A stretch of DNA of 64,000 bases from Microtetraspora fusca (GCF_001570365.1 NZ_BBYK01000055.1:98932-162931); one strand, 5' to 3'; counted from the first letter of the stretch, positions 15,763 through 24,581 are shown. Numbers and translations are program-made. The notes: a model not told the origin generated them from the sequence alone.

Positions 15763-16830
15763 ATGTTTCATGGCCTGTCCCTGCTCCCGGACTGTTCACC
15801 CGGGACGAAGGCGCCCGACGACTATTTCCGGGACGTGCTGCTGCTCAGCCGCCTCGCCGACCAGGGCGGGATGAGCCACGTCAAGATGACCGAGCACTAC
15901 CTCGGCGCTTATGGCGGCTACTGCCCGAGCCCGCTGGCCTTCCTGTCCGCCGTGGCCGCCGTGACCACCCGGATCCGGCTGATGACGGGATGCGTGCTGC
16001 CGGTCTTCCACCATCCCGTTCAGCTCGCGTCCGAGGCCGCCATGGTGGACGCGATCAGCGGGGGGAGGCTCGACGTCGGCTTCGCCCGCGCGTACCTGCC
16101 GCAGGAGTTCGAGACGTTCCAGGTGCCGCTGGACGGCAGCAGGGAGCGGTTCACCGCGACCGTGGACGCGGTGCTGCGGCTGTGGACGGAGGAGCGGGTC
16201 AGCGTCGACACGCCGTTCTTCCGGTTCCGCGACGTGACGATCCTGCCCCGGCCGGTGCAGCGCCCGCGCCCGCCCGTCTGGATCGCGGCGGTGCGCTCGC
16301 GCTCCAGCTTCGCCTGGATCGGCGAGCAGGGGCACAACCTGCTCGTCACCCCCGCCCTCACCCCGCTCAGCGAGATGAGCGACCACATCGCCGTCTACCG
16401 CGAGGCGTACGCCGAGGCGGGGCACGCGCGGCCGTCCCAGGTCGTGGCCAGCCTGCCGCTGTACGTCGGGGACTCCGACGAGGAGGCGCGGCGGACCGCC
16501 GACCCGCTGCTGCGCGGCTACCTCGACGTGTGGGCCGCCGCCACCGACCCGTGGGTCTCGGTCACCTCGGACGACTACCGCGGCTACACCGGGATGAGCC
16601 GGGCCATCCGGGCGCTGGACCCGGCGTCGTTCCGGACCATGGGCAGCGCGATCGTCGGAGCCCCGGCCACCGTCGCGGAGCGGATCCAGGAGGTCGCCGC
16701 GACGCTCGGAGCCGACGGGTTCCTCTGGCAGATGGACTTCGGAGCCGTCGCCGGGGACGTGGCCGTGGCGAGCCTCGAACGGTTCCTGGACAAGGTGCTG
16801 CCGAGCCTGCCCGCCGGCAGATCGCGCTGA
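15763..16830 (+). CDS. LLM-class flavin-dependent oxidoreductase
   Basis: A 355-aa luciferase-like (TIM-barrel) flavin monooxygenase, of normal length. The family segments AAVTTRIRLMTGCVLPVFHHP (about 65-86) and SGGRLDVGFARAY (about 98-110) are clear. ATG 15763 follows GGAGAAAGG. Encoded within the RiPP operon, it could hydroxylate or otherwise oxidise the peptide using FMNH2 or F420H2; the exact chemistry is unknown. A housekeeping role is possible, but the gene position argues for a tailoring function. Confidence 0.82.
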   Translation: MFHGLSLLPDCSPGTKAPDDYFRDVLLLSRLADQGGMSHVKMTEHYLGAYGGYCPSPLAFLSAVAAVTTRIRLMTGCVLPVFHHPVQLASEAAMVDAISGGRLDVGFARAYLPQEFETFQVPLDGSRERFTATVDAVLRLWTEERVSVDTPFFRFRDVTILPRPVQRPRPPVWIAAVRSRSSFAWIGEQGHNLLVTPALTPLSEMSDHIAVYREAYAEAGHARPSQVVASLPLYVGDSDEEARRTADPLLRGYLDVWAAATDPWVSVTSDDYRGYTGMSRAIRALDPASFRTMGSAIVGAPATVAERIQEVAATLGADGFLWQMDFGAVAGDVAVASLERFLDKVLPSLPAGRSR

Positions 16831-16840
16831 GGAGGCGTCG

Positions 16841-17878
16841 ATGACCGCGAACCGACTCTCGCGTTTCCTGGCGGCGGCCGTGGGCGGGCTGGCGCTCCTG
16901 CTCGCCGCCGTCCTGCCCGCGCCGGCCGGCGCCGCGACGCCGGCCGGGTGCCGCCTGGTCTCCGTCCCGGTGACCGTGGCCGCCCATCAGGTCACCCTCA
17001 GGGGGACCTTGTGCCGGCCGTCCGGTGCGGCCGTGGACACGGTCCAGCTCCTGGTCTCCGGCGTGACCTTCGACCAGACGTACTGGTTCACTCCGGGCGA
17101 CCCGAGCGGCCGGCCGTACGCCCGGCACATGACCGACGCCGGATACGCCGTGCTCGCCCTGGACCGGCCGGGCAGCGGGCTGAGCGACCGCCCGCCGGCG
17201 CCGGACGTCACCCTCGACACCGAGGTCGAGGCGATCCACCAGGTGCTCGGCCGGCTGCGGGACGGCACGCTGGGCGGCCACGCGTACCGGCGGGTGATCG
17301 GCGTCGGGCACTCGTTCGGCGCGGGCGCGCTGGTCGCCGAAGCCGCCCGGCACGGCGACCTGGACGCGGTGGTGGCGACCGGCTTCGTCCACTCGGTCGG
17401 CCCCAGGCTGGACGAGCTCAACCAGGCGATCGTGCCCGCCGCCGACGACCCCGTGCTGCGGCTGACCCGGCCGCCGGCCGGTTATCTCACCACGAAGGCG
17501 GGCACCCGGGCCGGGCTGTTCCTCGACGCGTCCGGCAGCTCTCCCCTGATGCGGTCGGCCATCGAGCTGACGAAGACGACGATGACGACCGGCGAGCAGT
17601 CCACGCTCGCCGACGCGGGCGATCCCGCCATCTCCGGCGCCGTACGCGTGCCGGTGTTCCTGGCGGTCGGGGAGCACGACGACCTGTTCTGCAACGGCCC
17701 GTACCTCCAGTGCACCGACGCCGCCGCGGTGAAGACGTGGGAGAGCTGGTTCTACGCGCCCGAGACCGGGCCGGAGACGTACGTGCTCAGCGGCGCGGGA
17801 CACGCGCTCAACCTGCACCGCAACGCCCCGGAGCTGTACGCGGCGATCATCCGCTGGCTGGGCGGCCTGGCCGGATAG
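16841..17878 (+). CDS. secreted alpha/beta hydrolase
   Basis: A 345-aa protein with a Sec signal peptide (residues 1-32, LAAAVGGLALLLAAVLPAPAGAA) and an alpha/beta-hydrolase fold. The nucleophile elbow GHSFGAG has Ser158; an acid in GEHDDLF and His in GAGHALNL complete a plausible triad. Several Cys residues near the termini could form disulfides outside the cell. It starts 10 bases after the LLM gene and is the last gene before a strong terminator, so it belongs to the operon. It may process or detoxify the product outside the cell; this is inference. Confidence 0.85.
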   Translation: MTANRLSRFLAAAVGGLALLLAAVLPAPAGAATPAGCRLVSVPVTVAAHQVTLRGTLCRPSGAAVDTVQLLVSGVTFDQTYWFTPGDPSGRPYARHMTDAGYAVLALDRPGSGLSDRPPAPDVTLDTEVEAIHQVLGRLRDGTLGGHAYRRVIGVGHSFGAGALVAEAARHGDLDAVVATGFVHSVGPRLDELNQAIVPAADDPVLRLTRPPAGYLTTKAGTRAGLFLDASGSSPLMRSAIELTKTTMTTGEQSTLADAGDPAISGAVRVPVFLAVGEHDDLFCNGPYLQCTDAAAVKTWESWFYAPETGPETYVLSGAGHALNLHRNAPELYAAIIRWLGGLAG

Positions 17879-17907
17879 CGATCCACCGGGCCTCGCGGGC
17901 GATCACA

Positions 17908-17945
17908 GGCGGCCTGTCCGCACCGGCGGGTGCGGACAGGCCGCC
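17908..17945 (+). terminator. strong terminator closing the RiPP operon
   Basis: A perfect 17-bp stem (17908-17924 with 17929-17945) and a GGCG tetraloop, 30 bases after the hydrolase stop. Confidence 0.85.
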
Positions 17946-17985
17946 GCCCGCTCAGGACGCCATCGGCGTCGGACGCGGGCGGCCG

Positions 17986-18111
17986 GGGCGCAAAGGCCGC
18001 GGGCGCAAAGGCCGCGGGCGCTCGGGGTTACGGGCGCTCGGGGTTACGGGCGCTCGGGGTTACGGGCGCTCGGGGTTACGGGCGCTCGGGGTTACGGGCG
18101 CTCGGGGTTAC
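17986..18111. repeat. compound minisatellite: 2 x 15 bp then 6 x 16 bp
   Basis: Two perfect copies of GGGCGCAAAGGCCGC (17986-18015) run straight into six perfect copies of GGGCGCTCGGGGTTAC (18016-18111). Both unit types begin GGGCGC. The array lies between the RiPP operon terminator and the end of the convergent methyltransferase gene. No spacer structure, so not CRISPR. Confidence 0.95.
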
Positions 18112-18148
18112 GGGCGGCAGGAGACGGGGCCGTCGGGGTTGCGAGCGG

Positions 18149-18874
18149 TCAGGGGCGCCGGGCAGCGACCATCGACGTCCGCGCGTGGGGGCCGCCGTAC
18201 CAGAACCGCCAGCCCAGGTCGTAGACCTCGACGTCCGCGGCACCGCACTCGCGCAGCACGGCGGCGTAGTCGCGGGCGTTCCGGAAGTCCGCCAGCCGGA
18301 GCCTGCCCCCGGGCTTGACCACCCGGAACGCCTCGCGGATCGCCGCCGCGCGCCCCTCGGCGTCGGGGATGTTGTGGACGGCCAGGCTGGACACCACCAG
18401 ATCGAACGTCCTGTCCTTGAACGGCAGGTGGCGCATGTCGTCGGTGACCAGTTCGACCCGGTCGGCGACCTTCTCGGCGCGGGCGTTGCCCCACGCGGCG
18501 TCCTGGCTGTTGCCCGACTGGTCGCGGGTCCACAGGTCGAGGCCGACGGCCTTCCCCCGGGGCACCCGCGCCGCCGCCTTGAAGAGGACGAGGCCACGGC
18601 CGCAGCCCAGGTCGAGGACGCGTTCGTCACCCTTGAGCCCCAGCCGGTCCAGCTCGGCGTCCCAGACCCGGAACTTCCCTCGGAGCGTGGTGTGCGCGAA
18701 CAGCGCCGCGCCCACGACCAGCATGACGCCGCCGAGCAGGAGCACCACCGCCGGGATCGGCCAGCCGATCCCGAAGAACACGGCGGCGACGGCCAGCTCC
18801 GCGACCCCGCCCGCGGCCAGACCGGCCAGCACCCCTGGAGCGTCCACACCATAGTTCGCACGGAGATCCACCAC
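18149..18874 (-). CDS. membrane-anchored class I SAM-dependent methyltransferase
   Basis: A 241-aa protein with two N-terminal hydrophobic segments (about residues 14-60) and then a Methyltransf_11/25-type domain. Motif I VLDLGCGRG is near 87-95, and the post-I acid is in VGLDLW. The fold covers about residues 75-240. The start is GTG 18874 (the second GTG just after it cannot be excluded). The membrane tether suggests a hydrophobic or lipid-like substrate. It is convergent with the RiPP operon and followed by the minisatellite, so not obviously part of the cluster. Confidence 0.78.
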   Translation of the reverse strand: MVDLRANYGVDAPGVLAGLAAGGVAELAVAAVFFGIGWPIPAVVLLLGGVMLVVGAALFAHTTLRGKFRVWDAELDRLGLKGDERVLDLGCGRGLVLFKAAARVPRGKAVGLDLWTRDQSGNSQDAAWGNARAEKVADRVELVTDDMRHLPFKDRTFDLVVSSLAVHNIPDAEGRAAAIREAFRVVKPGGRLRLADFRNARDYAAVLRECGAADVEVYDLGWRFWYGGPHARTSMVAARRP

Positions 18875-18955
18875 GGTTAGTTCTTACCGGTGTCAGACCC
18901 GCCGTGTACAGAGCGATCTTGACTTCTTTTTTGACGTTCTTTACCAGAGCGCGAG

Positions 18956-19200
18956 GGGCGCGGCGGTGTCTGGACTGAGGAACGAGTGGGCTGAGGGACG
19001 AAGCCCCGAGAGACGAGGGAAGACATCGCCTCAAGGCGCCCCGAGCCCGCGCGAGCGGAGCGAGCGCAAATAGACACGGGCGCGGCGGTGTCTGGACTGA
19101 GGAGCGAGCGGGGAGCGAGGGACGAGCGACTCCGAGCGACGAGGGAAGACATCGCCTGCGGGCGCCCCGAGCCGCCGAGCGAAGCGAGGCCAATACACAC
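18956..19200. repeat. two tandem copies of a ~122-bp non-coding unit
   Basis: Copy 1 (18956-19077) and copy 2 (19078-19200) both begin GGGCGCGGCGGTGTCTGGACTGAGGA-like, share GAAGACATCGCCT and GGCGCCCCGAGCC blocks at the same relative place, and end in an A-rich ACACAC/AGACAC tail. In copy 1 the ends GTGTCT and AGACAC are inverted repeats. Internal indels of a few bases separate the copies. Together with 18875-18955 and the hairpin at 19205 this fills the 418-base gap before lsr2; I see no gene in it. Confidence 0.75.
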
Positions 19201-19204
19201 AGCG

Positions 19205-19242
19205 GCCTCTCGCCGGGCCGCGTGCGCGGCCCGGCGAGAGGC
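19205..19242. terminator. 17-bp perfect hairpin between the repeats and lsr2
   Basis: Stem 19205-19221 pairs fully with 19226-19242 across a GTGC loop. It lies about 50 bases past the lsr2 stop on the minus strand and probably terminates it. Confidence 0.75.
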
Positions 19243-19292
19243 GGGTCCCCAGCCTCGGGAAACGATCCAGCGAACGATCCCGGGAGGTTGCC

Positions 19293-19778
19293 TCAGGAGG
19301 CTACGCTCACCCGCGCGGCGCCCTCTTCGGCGTCCTCCCTCGGGCCCTCTCCCTGGCCGTCCGCCCCGGCGCCGTCCGCCTCCGCGGCGGTCTCCGCGTC
19401 CTGGGCGGAGTCGGCCGCGGTCGCGTCCGCGTCGGGGTGCACCGCGATGAACTGCTCGATGATCTCGTCGGGGACCTTGCCCCGGACCGGGACCTCGATG
19501 CCCTGCTCCCGGGCCCATTCCCGGACGTCGGTGGCGGTGTAGCCGCGCAGCCGGGGCGAGACGTCGGTCGCCGCCTTCTTCGACCGGGACGCCTGCTTCA
19601 CCTCGCGGGAGTTCTCCAGGACCGTCTCGATGAACGCGAGCGCCTCGCCGAGCCGCTGCTGGTTGGCCTCCGACAGGTCGATGGCGAAGGTCCGGTTCAG
19701 CAGCGGGAACTCCCGTCTCGCCACGTCTTCGCCCTCGGAGTGGTCGAGGTCGTCAACCAGAATCACCTTCTGCGCCAC
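19293..19778 (-). CDS. lsr2: Lsr2 nucleoid-associated protein
   Basis: A 161-aa Lsr2 homologue that bridges AT-rich DNA and silences foreign genes. The N-terminal dimerisation domain (MAQKVILVDDLD start) covers about residues 1-60. The C-terminal DNA-binding domain holds VREWAREQGIEVPVRGKVPDEIIEQF (split across about 86-112), including the RGK-type AT-hook-like loop VRGKV. A roughly 45-residue acidic Ala/Asp/Glu tail makes it longer than typical Lsr2 (about 110 aa). Start is GTG 19778 after AAAGGG. Confidence 0.92.
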   Translation of the reverse strand: MAQKVILVDDLDHSEGEDVARREFPLLNRTFAIDLSEANQQRLGEALAFIETVLENSREVKQASRSKKAATDVSPRLRGYTATDVREWAREQGIEVPVRGKVPDEIIEQFIAVHPDADATAADSAQDAETAAEADGAGADGQGEGPREDAEEGAARVSVAS

Positions 19779-19854
19779 GTGCAGCCCTTTCCGGGTCGAT
19801 CTCCGTCTGTCTTGGACCGTGGCATCCTACTGGTGCTTCACCGTTTCGATCATG

Positions 19855-20880
19855 TTATCGAGTCGCGTCGGTCGTGGCGCGGCCGTCCTGCTCACGCAGG
19901 GGCCATTCGTCGCCCCACACGACCTCGCGCGCGGCGCGGTACGTCTCCCCCTGCCGCTTGGACACCGTCAGGTCGGCGACCTGGCCCTCGTCGGTGCAGA
20001 GCCGCAGCATCACCAGGCCCTTGCGCTTCTGCGGATGGCGCAGGACCCGGCTCTCCGCGCGCGGCCGCCGTTCGGCCGACACCGCGATGTAGGAGAACTT
20101 CTCGTCCTCGAAGCTCAGCGTGCCGTCCTTGATCTGCCGGTGCAGCGAGCCCCGGTTGAGCCGCACGGAGAAGTGGCACCAGTCCTGGGCGCCGCGGATC
20201 GAGCACTCCCGGTCGTGCGGGCACGGCGCGACCACGTGCGCCCCCAGCTCGGTCAGCAGGTCCCGGGCCGCGATGATCCGCTCGTGGCCGGCGGGCGTTC
20301 CGGGCTCGACGATCACGAGGACCCGGGCGTCCTTCGCCAGGGAGCGGACCACGTCCTCCTGGGCGGCGGGCGACAGCTCCCCCAGCGCGTACGACATGGT
20401 GACCAGGTCGGCCGGAGGCTTGGGGACCGCGCGGTCGATGACGACCTGCTGCCAGCGGGCCTCGCGAACGGCGGCCGTCGGCGACCGCTTCGCCAGCCGC
20501 CGGCCGAAGCCGATGGCCGACGGCGACTGCTCCAGCACGGTGACCTGCCGGAGCGTCGGCCAGACGTCGCTCGCGGCCCAGATCGCACTTCCGGTGCCGC
20601 CGCCCACGTCCACGTGCGTCTCCGGCGCGAAGCCGGGCGCGAGCGCGGCGACGTTGCGCAGCGCCGTGCGCACGGCCGCGTACGTCGCGGGCATCCGGTA
20701 CGCGGCGTACGCGGCCACCGCCGTCTCGGAGCCCAGCACGGGCGCGGCCCGGTCGAAGCCCTCCCGATACTGCGCGATGATGCTCTGCACCGAGCGCGTC
20801 AGTTCGGGTACGGCGAAGCGCCCGAGTGCCTCTTCCAGCACGTCTCTGAGGTCTTGGGGAGGGCCGGCCACGCGCACCAT
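19855..20880 (-). CDS. Rsm22-like small ribosomal subunit methyltransferase family protein
   Basis: A 341-aa protein of the Rsm22 family (SAM-dependent methyltransferase fold associated with small-subunit rRNA or ribosome assembly). Motif I HVDVGGGTGSAIWAA is near residues 88-102. The downstream Cys cluster CPHDREC...WC (about 215-230) is the family's metal or Fe-S binding region. The C-terminal part is basic (RHPQKRKG). It is 76 bases from lsr2 on the same strand. Family assignment from motifs; the exact target nucleotide is not known. Confidence 0.82.
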   Translation of the reverse strand: MVRVAGPPQDLRDVLEEALGRFAVPELTRSVQSIIAQYREGFDRAAPVLGSETAVAAYAAYRMPATYAAVRTALRNVAALAPGFAPETHVDVGGGTGSAIWAASDVWPTLRQVTVLEQSPSAIGFGRRLAKRSPTAAVREARWQQVVIDRAVPKPPADLVTMSYALGELSPAAQEDVVRSLAKDARVLVIVEPGTPAGHERIIAARDLLTELGAHVVAPCPHDRECSIRGAQDWCHFSVRLNRGSLHRQIKDGTLSFEDEKFSYIAVSAERRPRAESRVLRHPQKRKGLVMLRLCTDEGQVADLTVSKRQGETYRAAREVVWGDEWPLREQDGRATTDATR

Positions 20881-20951
20881 GATGCCCGCCGCCCGCTCCC
20901 GGTGTCGAAAACCCTTCGACGCGCCGCACGGCGGATTCGATACTCGGCCCC

Positions 20952-21464
20952 ATGGACTTCTCGGTACGGATGGGCGAGCCCGCCGAGGCGGCGGACGTGT
21001 TGCGGGTCAAGAACGCCTCGTGGCAGGAGGCGTACCGGGGCGTGGTGCCCGACGACTTTCTCGACGGCCTCACCGTCACCCCGGGGGCGGTCGCGCACTG
21101 GCAGGGGATGATGGCCGATCCCGCGTGCGGCGTCGTCGTCGGCGAGGCCGCCGGGCGGATCGTCGGGCTCAGCGCGTACGGCCCGGCGCGGAACGGGATC
21201 CCCGGCGGGGAGGTGTACGCGATCTACACGCTGAAGGAGTGCTGGTCGAGCGGGCTCGGGCCGGACCTCATGGCGTTGTCGCTGGCCCGGTTGACGGAGT
21301 TGGGGCATGGCGAGGCCGGGCTCTGGGTGCTCGAGGCCAACCCGCGGGCGCGCCGCTTCTATGAGAAGTCCGGGTTCGCCCTTTCGGGACGCGCCCAGGC
21401 GGCGGAGATCTCCGGGGTCTCGTTGCCCGAGGTCCACTACCGCATGACGCTCACCCAGGGCTGA
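20952..21464 (+). CDS. GNAT-family N-acetyltransferase
   Basis: A 170-aa acetyltransferase with the GNAT fold. The motif A region is seen as VYAIYTLKECWSSGLGPDLM (about 93-112), where the usual R/QxxGxG/A reads CWSSGLG, so acetyl-CoA binding is slightly atypical. The C-terminal LWVLEANPRARRFYEKSGF (about 125-143) is textbook for the family. It is divergent from the Rsm22-like gene over 71 bases. Substrate unknown. Confidence 0.87.
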   Translation: MDFSVRMGEPAEAADVLRVKNASWQEAYRGVVPDDFLDGLTVTPGAVAHWQGMMADPACGVVVGEAAGRIVGLSAYGPARNGIPGGEVYAIYTLKECWSSGLGPDLMALSLARLTELGHGEAGLWVLEANPRARRFYEKSGFALSGRAQAAEISGVSLPEVHYRMTLTQG

Positions 21465-21485
21465 GGCCGCCTCGGCCGAGCACGG

Positions 21486-23024
21486 TCACGCCTGACCGCT
21501 CAGGCGGGTGATCTCATCCCGTACGGCACGGCTGAGCCCGCTCACGAGCCGGTCGGCGCGGCCGTCCGAGGTCGCCGACAGCAGCGCCACGACGACCGCG
21601 GGCGGCACGTATCCGAGCACCCGGCAGGCGCGGCGCACCGTCATCGCCTCCACCAGGCGGACCGCGGCGGGGACGACGCCGAGCGCACCGAGGACGGCGG
21701 CCGTCACACGGTCGTCGGTGTGCGCCAGGATGCTCGCGCTCCGGCTGGGCGGCATCGCGCCCACCACCTTGGCCGCGCGGTCCGGGCTCATGTGGTCGAC
21801 CACGCGCGCGGCGCGCGGCGGCGGCAGCAACGCCAGCACCTCGGCCGCCGCGGCCGGGGCGCCGGCCATGCCGTCCATGAGGCGTCCCGCCGCCCTCGGA
21901 TCCGTCGAGGCGAGCAGCTCGGCGGCTTCCTGCCGCGGCTGTTCGAGCAGCGGGCGGTCCCTTTCCCGACCGCCCTCCCGACCGTTCTTCCGAGCGTCGT
22001 CCCGGCCGTCCTTCCGAACGGTCTCCCGGCTCGCGTCCGAAGGGACCGCGTCCGGTTGGGAGCCCGGGCCGCCCGCGCCGTGACCGCTCGCAGCGCTTCT
22101 CTCCGGACCGCGTCCACCCGGGGCCTGACCGCCCCCGCGCCGTCCCTCCGGGCCGGGGCCGCCGGGAACGCGTCCCCCCGGAAGGTGACAGATCGGGCCG
22201 CGTACGACCGGGGGGCGGGACACGGAAGTGAGGATCCCGTCCAGCCGCCGTCCGAGCTCGGACGCGCCCATCCGCCCGGCGGGGTCGGTGACGAGCAGGC
22301 CGGCGATCGCGTCGGCGAGCGGACCCGGTCGCCGGAAGCGCGGCAGTCGCCCGGCGGCGACCGCCCGCACGCTTTCGAGCGGCCTGTCACGCAGGAACGG
22401 TGAGTACCCCTCCAGCGCGCAGAACAACGTCACCCCGAGCGACCACAGGTCCGACGCCGGCCCCGCGGCGTGCCCGTCGATCCGCTCCGGCGCCATGAAC
22501 TCGACCGTTCCGAGCAGCATGTTGGTCGAGGTGAGGCCGCGCTCCCCCGAGATCCGCGCGATGCCGAAATCGACCAGGAAGACCCGGTCGCCGGGATCGA
22601 CGATGATGTTGGCCGGTTTGACGTCCCGGTGCAGCACCTGCGCTTGGTGCACGGCGGCCAGTCCGGCCAGCACGTCGCGCCCCACCCGGGCGATCTCCTG
22701 CTCGGAGAGGGGCTGCCGCTCGATCCGTCGGTCCAGCGACGTGCCCTCGATGTACGCCATGACGATCCACGGCGATCCGTCGTCCATGAAGGCGTCGTAG
22801 ATGTCGACGACCGCCGGATGGCTGATCCGCGCGGCGGCGCGCGCCTCGCGCAGCGCCCTCTCCCGGCGTACGGCCATGTCCTCGCCGTACGCCGCCAGCA
22901 CGACCTCCTTGAGCGCGACGGATCGCCGCAGCGTACGGTCCCAGGCGAGCCACACGGTGCCCATGCCGCCCCTGCCGAGCCGCGACCTCAGCTCGTACCG
23001 GCCGCGCACGATTCGTGCCGTCAC
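21486..23024 (-). CDS. cytosolic Ser/Thr protein kinase with C-terminal MgtE_N/FliG-like helical repeats
   Basis: A 512-aa Hanks-type kinase. The P-loop GRGGMG (18-23), Lys39, catalytic HRDVKPANI (Asp134) and DFG (Asp152) are intact. After the kinase domain (about 1-270) comes a Pro/Gly/Arg-rich linker (about 275-370). The last about 140 residues are repeated helical pairs of the type DPRAAGRLMDGM / PPPRAARVVDHM / SPDRAAKVVGAM, like MgtE_N or FliG-type armadillo repeats. There is no transmembrane helix, unlike typical PknB. The GTG start lies 9 bases after the DUF4407 gene, so they are one operon. Confidence 0.88.
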   Translation of the reverse strand: MTARIVRGRYELRSRLGRGGMGTVWLAWDRTLRRSVALKEVVLAAYGEDMAVRRERALREARAAARISHPAVVDIYDAFMDDGSPWIVMAYIEGTSLDRRIERQPLSEQEIARVGRDVLAGLAAVHQAQVLHRDVKPANIIVDPGDRVFLVDFGIARISGERGLTSTNMLLGTVEFMAPERIDGHAAGPASDLWSLGVTLFCALEGYSPFLRDRPLESVRAVAAGRLPRFRRPGPLADAIAGLLVTDPAGRMGASELGRRLDGILTSVSRPPVVRGPICHLPGGRVPGGPGPEGRRGGGQAPGGRGPERSAASGHGAGGPGSQPDAVPSDASRETVRKDGRDDARKNGREGGRERDRPLLEQPRQEAAELLASTDPRAAGRLMDGMAGAPAAAAEVLALLPPPRAARVVDHMSPDRAAKVVGAMPPSRSASILAHTDDRVTAAVLGALGVVPAAVRLVEAMTVRRACRVLGYVPPAVVVALLSATSDGRADRLVSGLSRAVRDEITRLSGQA

Positions 23025-23033
23025 CGGTGCGCC

Positions 23034-24434
23034 TCAGTCCTCGTCGGGAAGCAGCTCGACCCCGCCCGAGCGCTCCGCGCCCGGCCCCGGCATGCGGAGG
23101 GTACGGGTGTCCGCCATGCCGCGCAGGGCCTCGTCCTCCAGCGAGCCGTACGCGTAGCCGGAGTCGTCCGTGTCGGCCCGGGTGCCGTTCGGTCCCTCGG
23201 GCGGCCGCGCCTCCTCCCCGAAGCGGGCCGTGGGCCGGCGCGGCTCGTCCTCGCGCGGCGACCAGATGCGCCAGACGCTGTCCGACCCGCCGGGCTCGGC
23301 GGCCCGGGCCCGGAACGTCGAGCGGACGCCGAACTCGTCCCGCATGCCGTCCAGATCCCGGCGCTCGGCGAGCGCGAGCGCCTTCTCGTAGATGCCGGGC
23401 CGCTGCATGAGCTTCACCGCGACCGGCAGGCACTCGATGAGCAGGAACAACGCGAACAGCAGCAGCCGGGCCATGCTGAGGGTGAGGTCCTTGCCGGTGA
23501 GCTCGTTGAGCGCCCGGAGCCGGGTGAGCAGGCCGTCGGTGGCCAGGTTGTCCTCGTCGAAGGACCGCTGCATCCGGCCCTGCTGCTCGACCGCGGCGTC
23601 GAGCTGGCGCTGGACCTTGGGCAGGGCCTCCTTGGCGGCGACCAGCCGTGTCTCCTTGGCCTGCTCCCCGGACGAGTTCAGCTCGCGCTTTCGATCCTCT
23701 ATCTGCCGGGCGAGCAGGTCGATGCGCTTTTTGTCCTTTTCGTACGCTTGTTGGCTCTCCTGAGCGAGCGGGCCATTGCCCTTTTTGGGGCAGTTTGCTC
23801 CACCATAGAGCTGACACTGCCACTCTTTGTAGTGTTTGTCCGCTTGCTTCTGCTCATCGGCGCGCTGGGCGGACAGCGCCTTTATCTTCGAGTCCTGTTC
23901 TATGTCAAGAGGAACGTCGCCACCGGAGGAAATCACCCGCTGCAGGTCGGCGACCTCCTTGCGGAGCTGGTCGACACCCTTCCCCACCTCACCCTGCACC
24001 TGCTGCTTGGCGAAGTCGTCGGCGCGCCGCTGCTTCATCTCGACGATCTGCGTGTCGATCTCGGCCTTGAAAACCTGCAGCACCAGAGGAGTGGAGATCA
24101 CCAGGCCGAGCACGACGGCGATGACGATCCGCGGCGCGGCCAGCGCCCAGCGGTTCGGCGCGTCCGCCCTGATGGTGGAGACGAGCCACCGGTCGAGGCT
24201 GAGGATCGCCAGGCCCCACAGCAGCGCGGCCGCGACAGCGAGGACGATGTTGACGCCGAGCGCGCTGCTCAGGGCGAACGTCATGGAGACGACGGCGAGC
24301 ACGCTCGTGGTGAGCACGGCGCCACCGATGCCCTCGAACTTGCCGCGTTCGGTCGGGCACGTCCGGAGGACCTCGGGGCGCGCTCCCGACAGCGCGATCA
24401 GAACCGCGGACAGCCCGGCCAGGAAACGTCTCAT
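23034..24434 (-). CDS. DUF4407 membrane protein with long coiled coil
   Basis: A 466-aa protein of the DUF4407 family. Hydrophobic segments lie at about residues 35-80 (two) and 95-120, then a long charged coiled coil (about 125-290, Gln/Lys/Glu-rich, containing a Cys pair in CQLYGGANC), another membrane segment (about 312-332, LLLFALFLLIECLPVAV) and a charged disordered tail. ATG 24434 follows GAGGAGG; upstream extension is unlikely. It is the first gene of a kinase operon, divergent from the GTPase trio. It could be a membrane scaffold or kinase substrate (inference). Confidence 0.82.
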   Translation of the reverse strand: MRRFLAGLSAVLIALSGARPEVLRTCPTERGKFEGIGGAVLTTSVLAVVSMTFALSSALGVNIVLAVAAALLWGLAILSLDRWLVSTIRADAPNRWALAAPRIVIAVVLGLVISTPLVLQVFKAEIDTQIVEMKQRRADDFAKQQVQGEVGKGVDQLRKEVADLQRVISSGGDVPLDIEQDSKIKALSAQRADEQKQADKHYKEWQCQLYGGANCPKKGNGPLAQESQQAYEKDKKRIDLLARQIEDRKRELNSSGEQAKETRLVAAKEALPKVQRQLDAAVEQQGRMQRSFDEDNLATDGLLTRLRALNELTGKDLTLSMARLLLFALFLLIECLPVAVKLMQRPGIYEKALALAERRDLDGMRDEFGVRSTFRARAAEPGGSDSVWRIWSPREDEPRRPTARFGEEARPPEGPNGTRADTDDSGYAYGSLEDEALRGMADTRTLRMPGPGAERSGGVELLPDED

Positions 24435-24581
24435 GCTCCTCCTCGGGAATGGGAGTCTCACCACATCCGCAACGATCGGGCCGCCGCCGGTTCGCCCGGA
24501 GGGGTTATCATAGGCGCCCAATATCACATTTCCGGATACCCAATAGGAATTCGCCGAGGAAGTTCCACGACACCTCACCCG

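Noticed and set aside
17986-18111. Possible CRISPR array
   Set aside because: Units are 15-16 bp, contiguous, with no spacers and no cas genes; it is a minisatellite.
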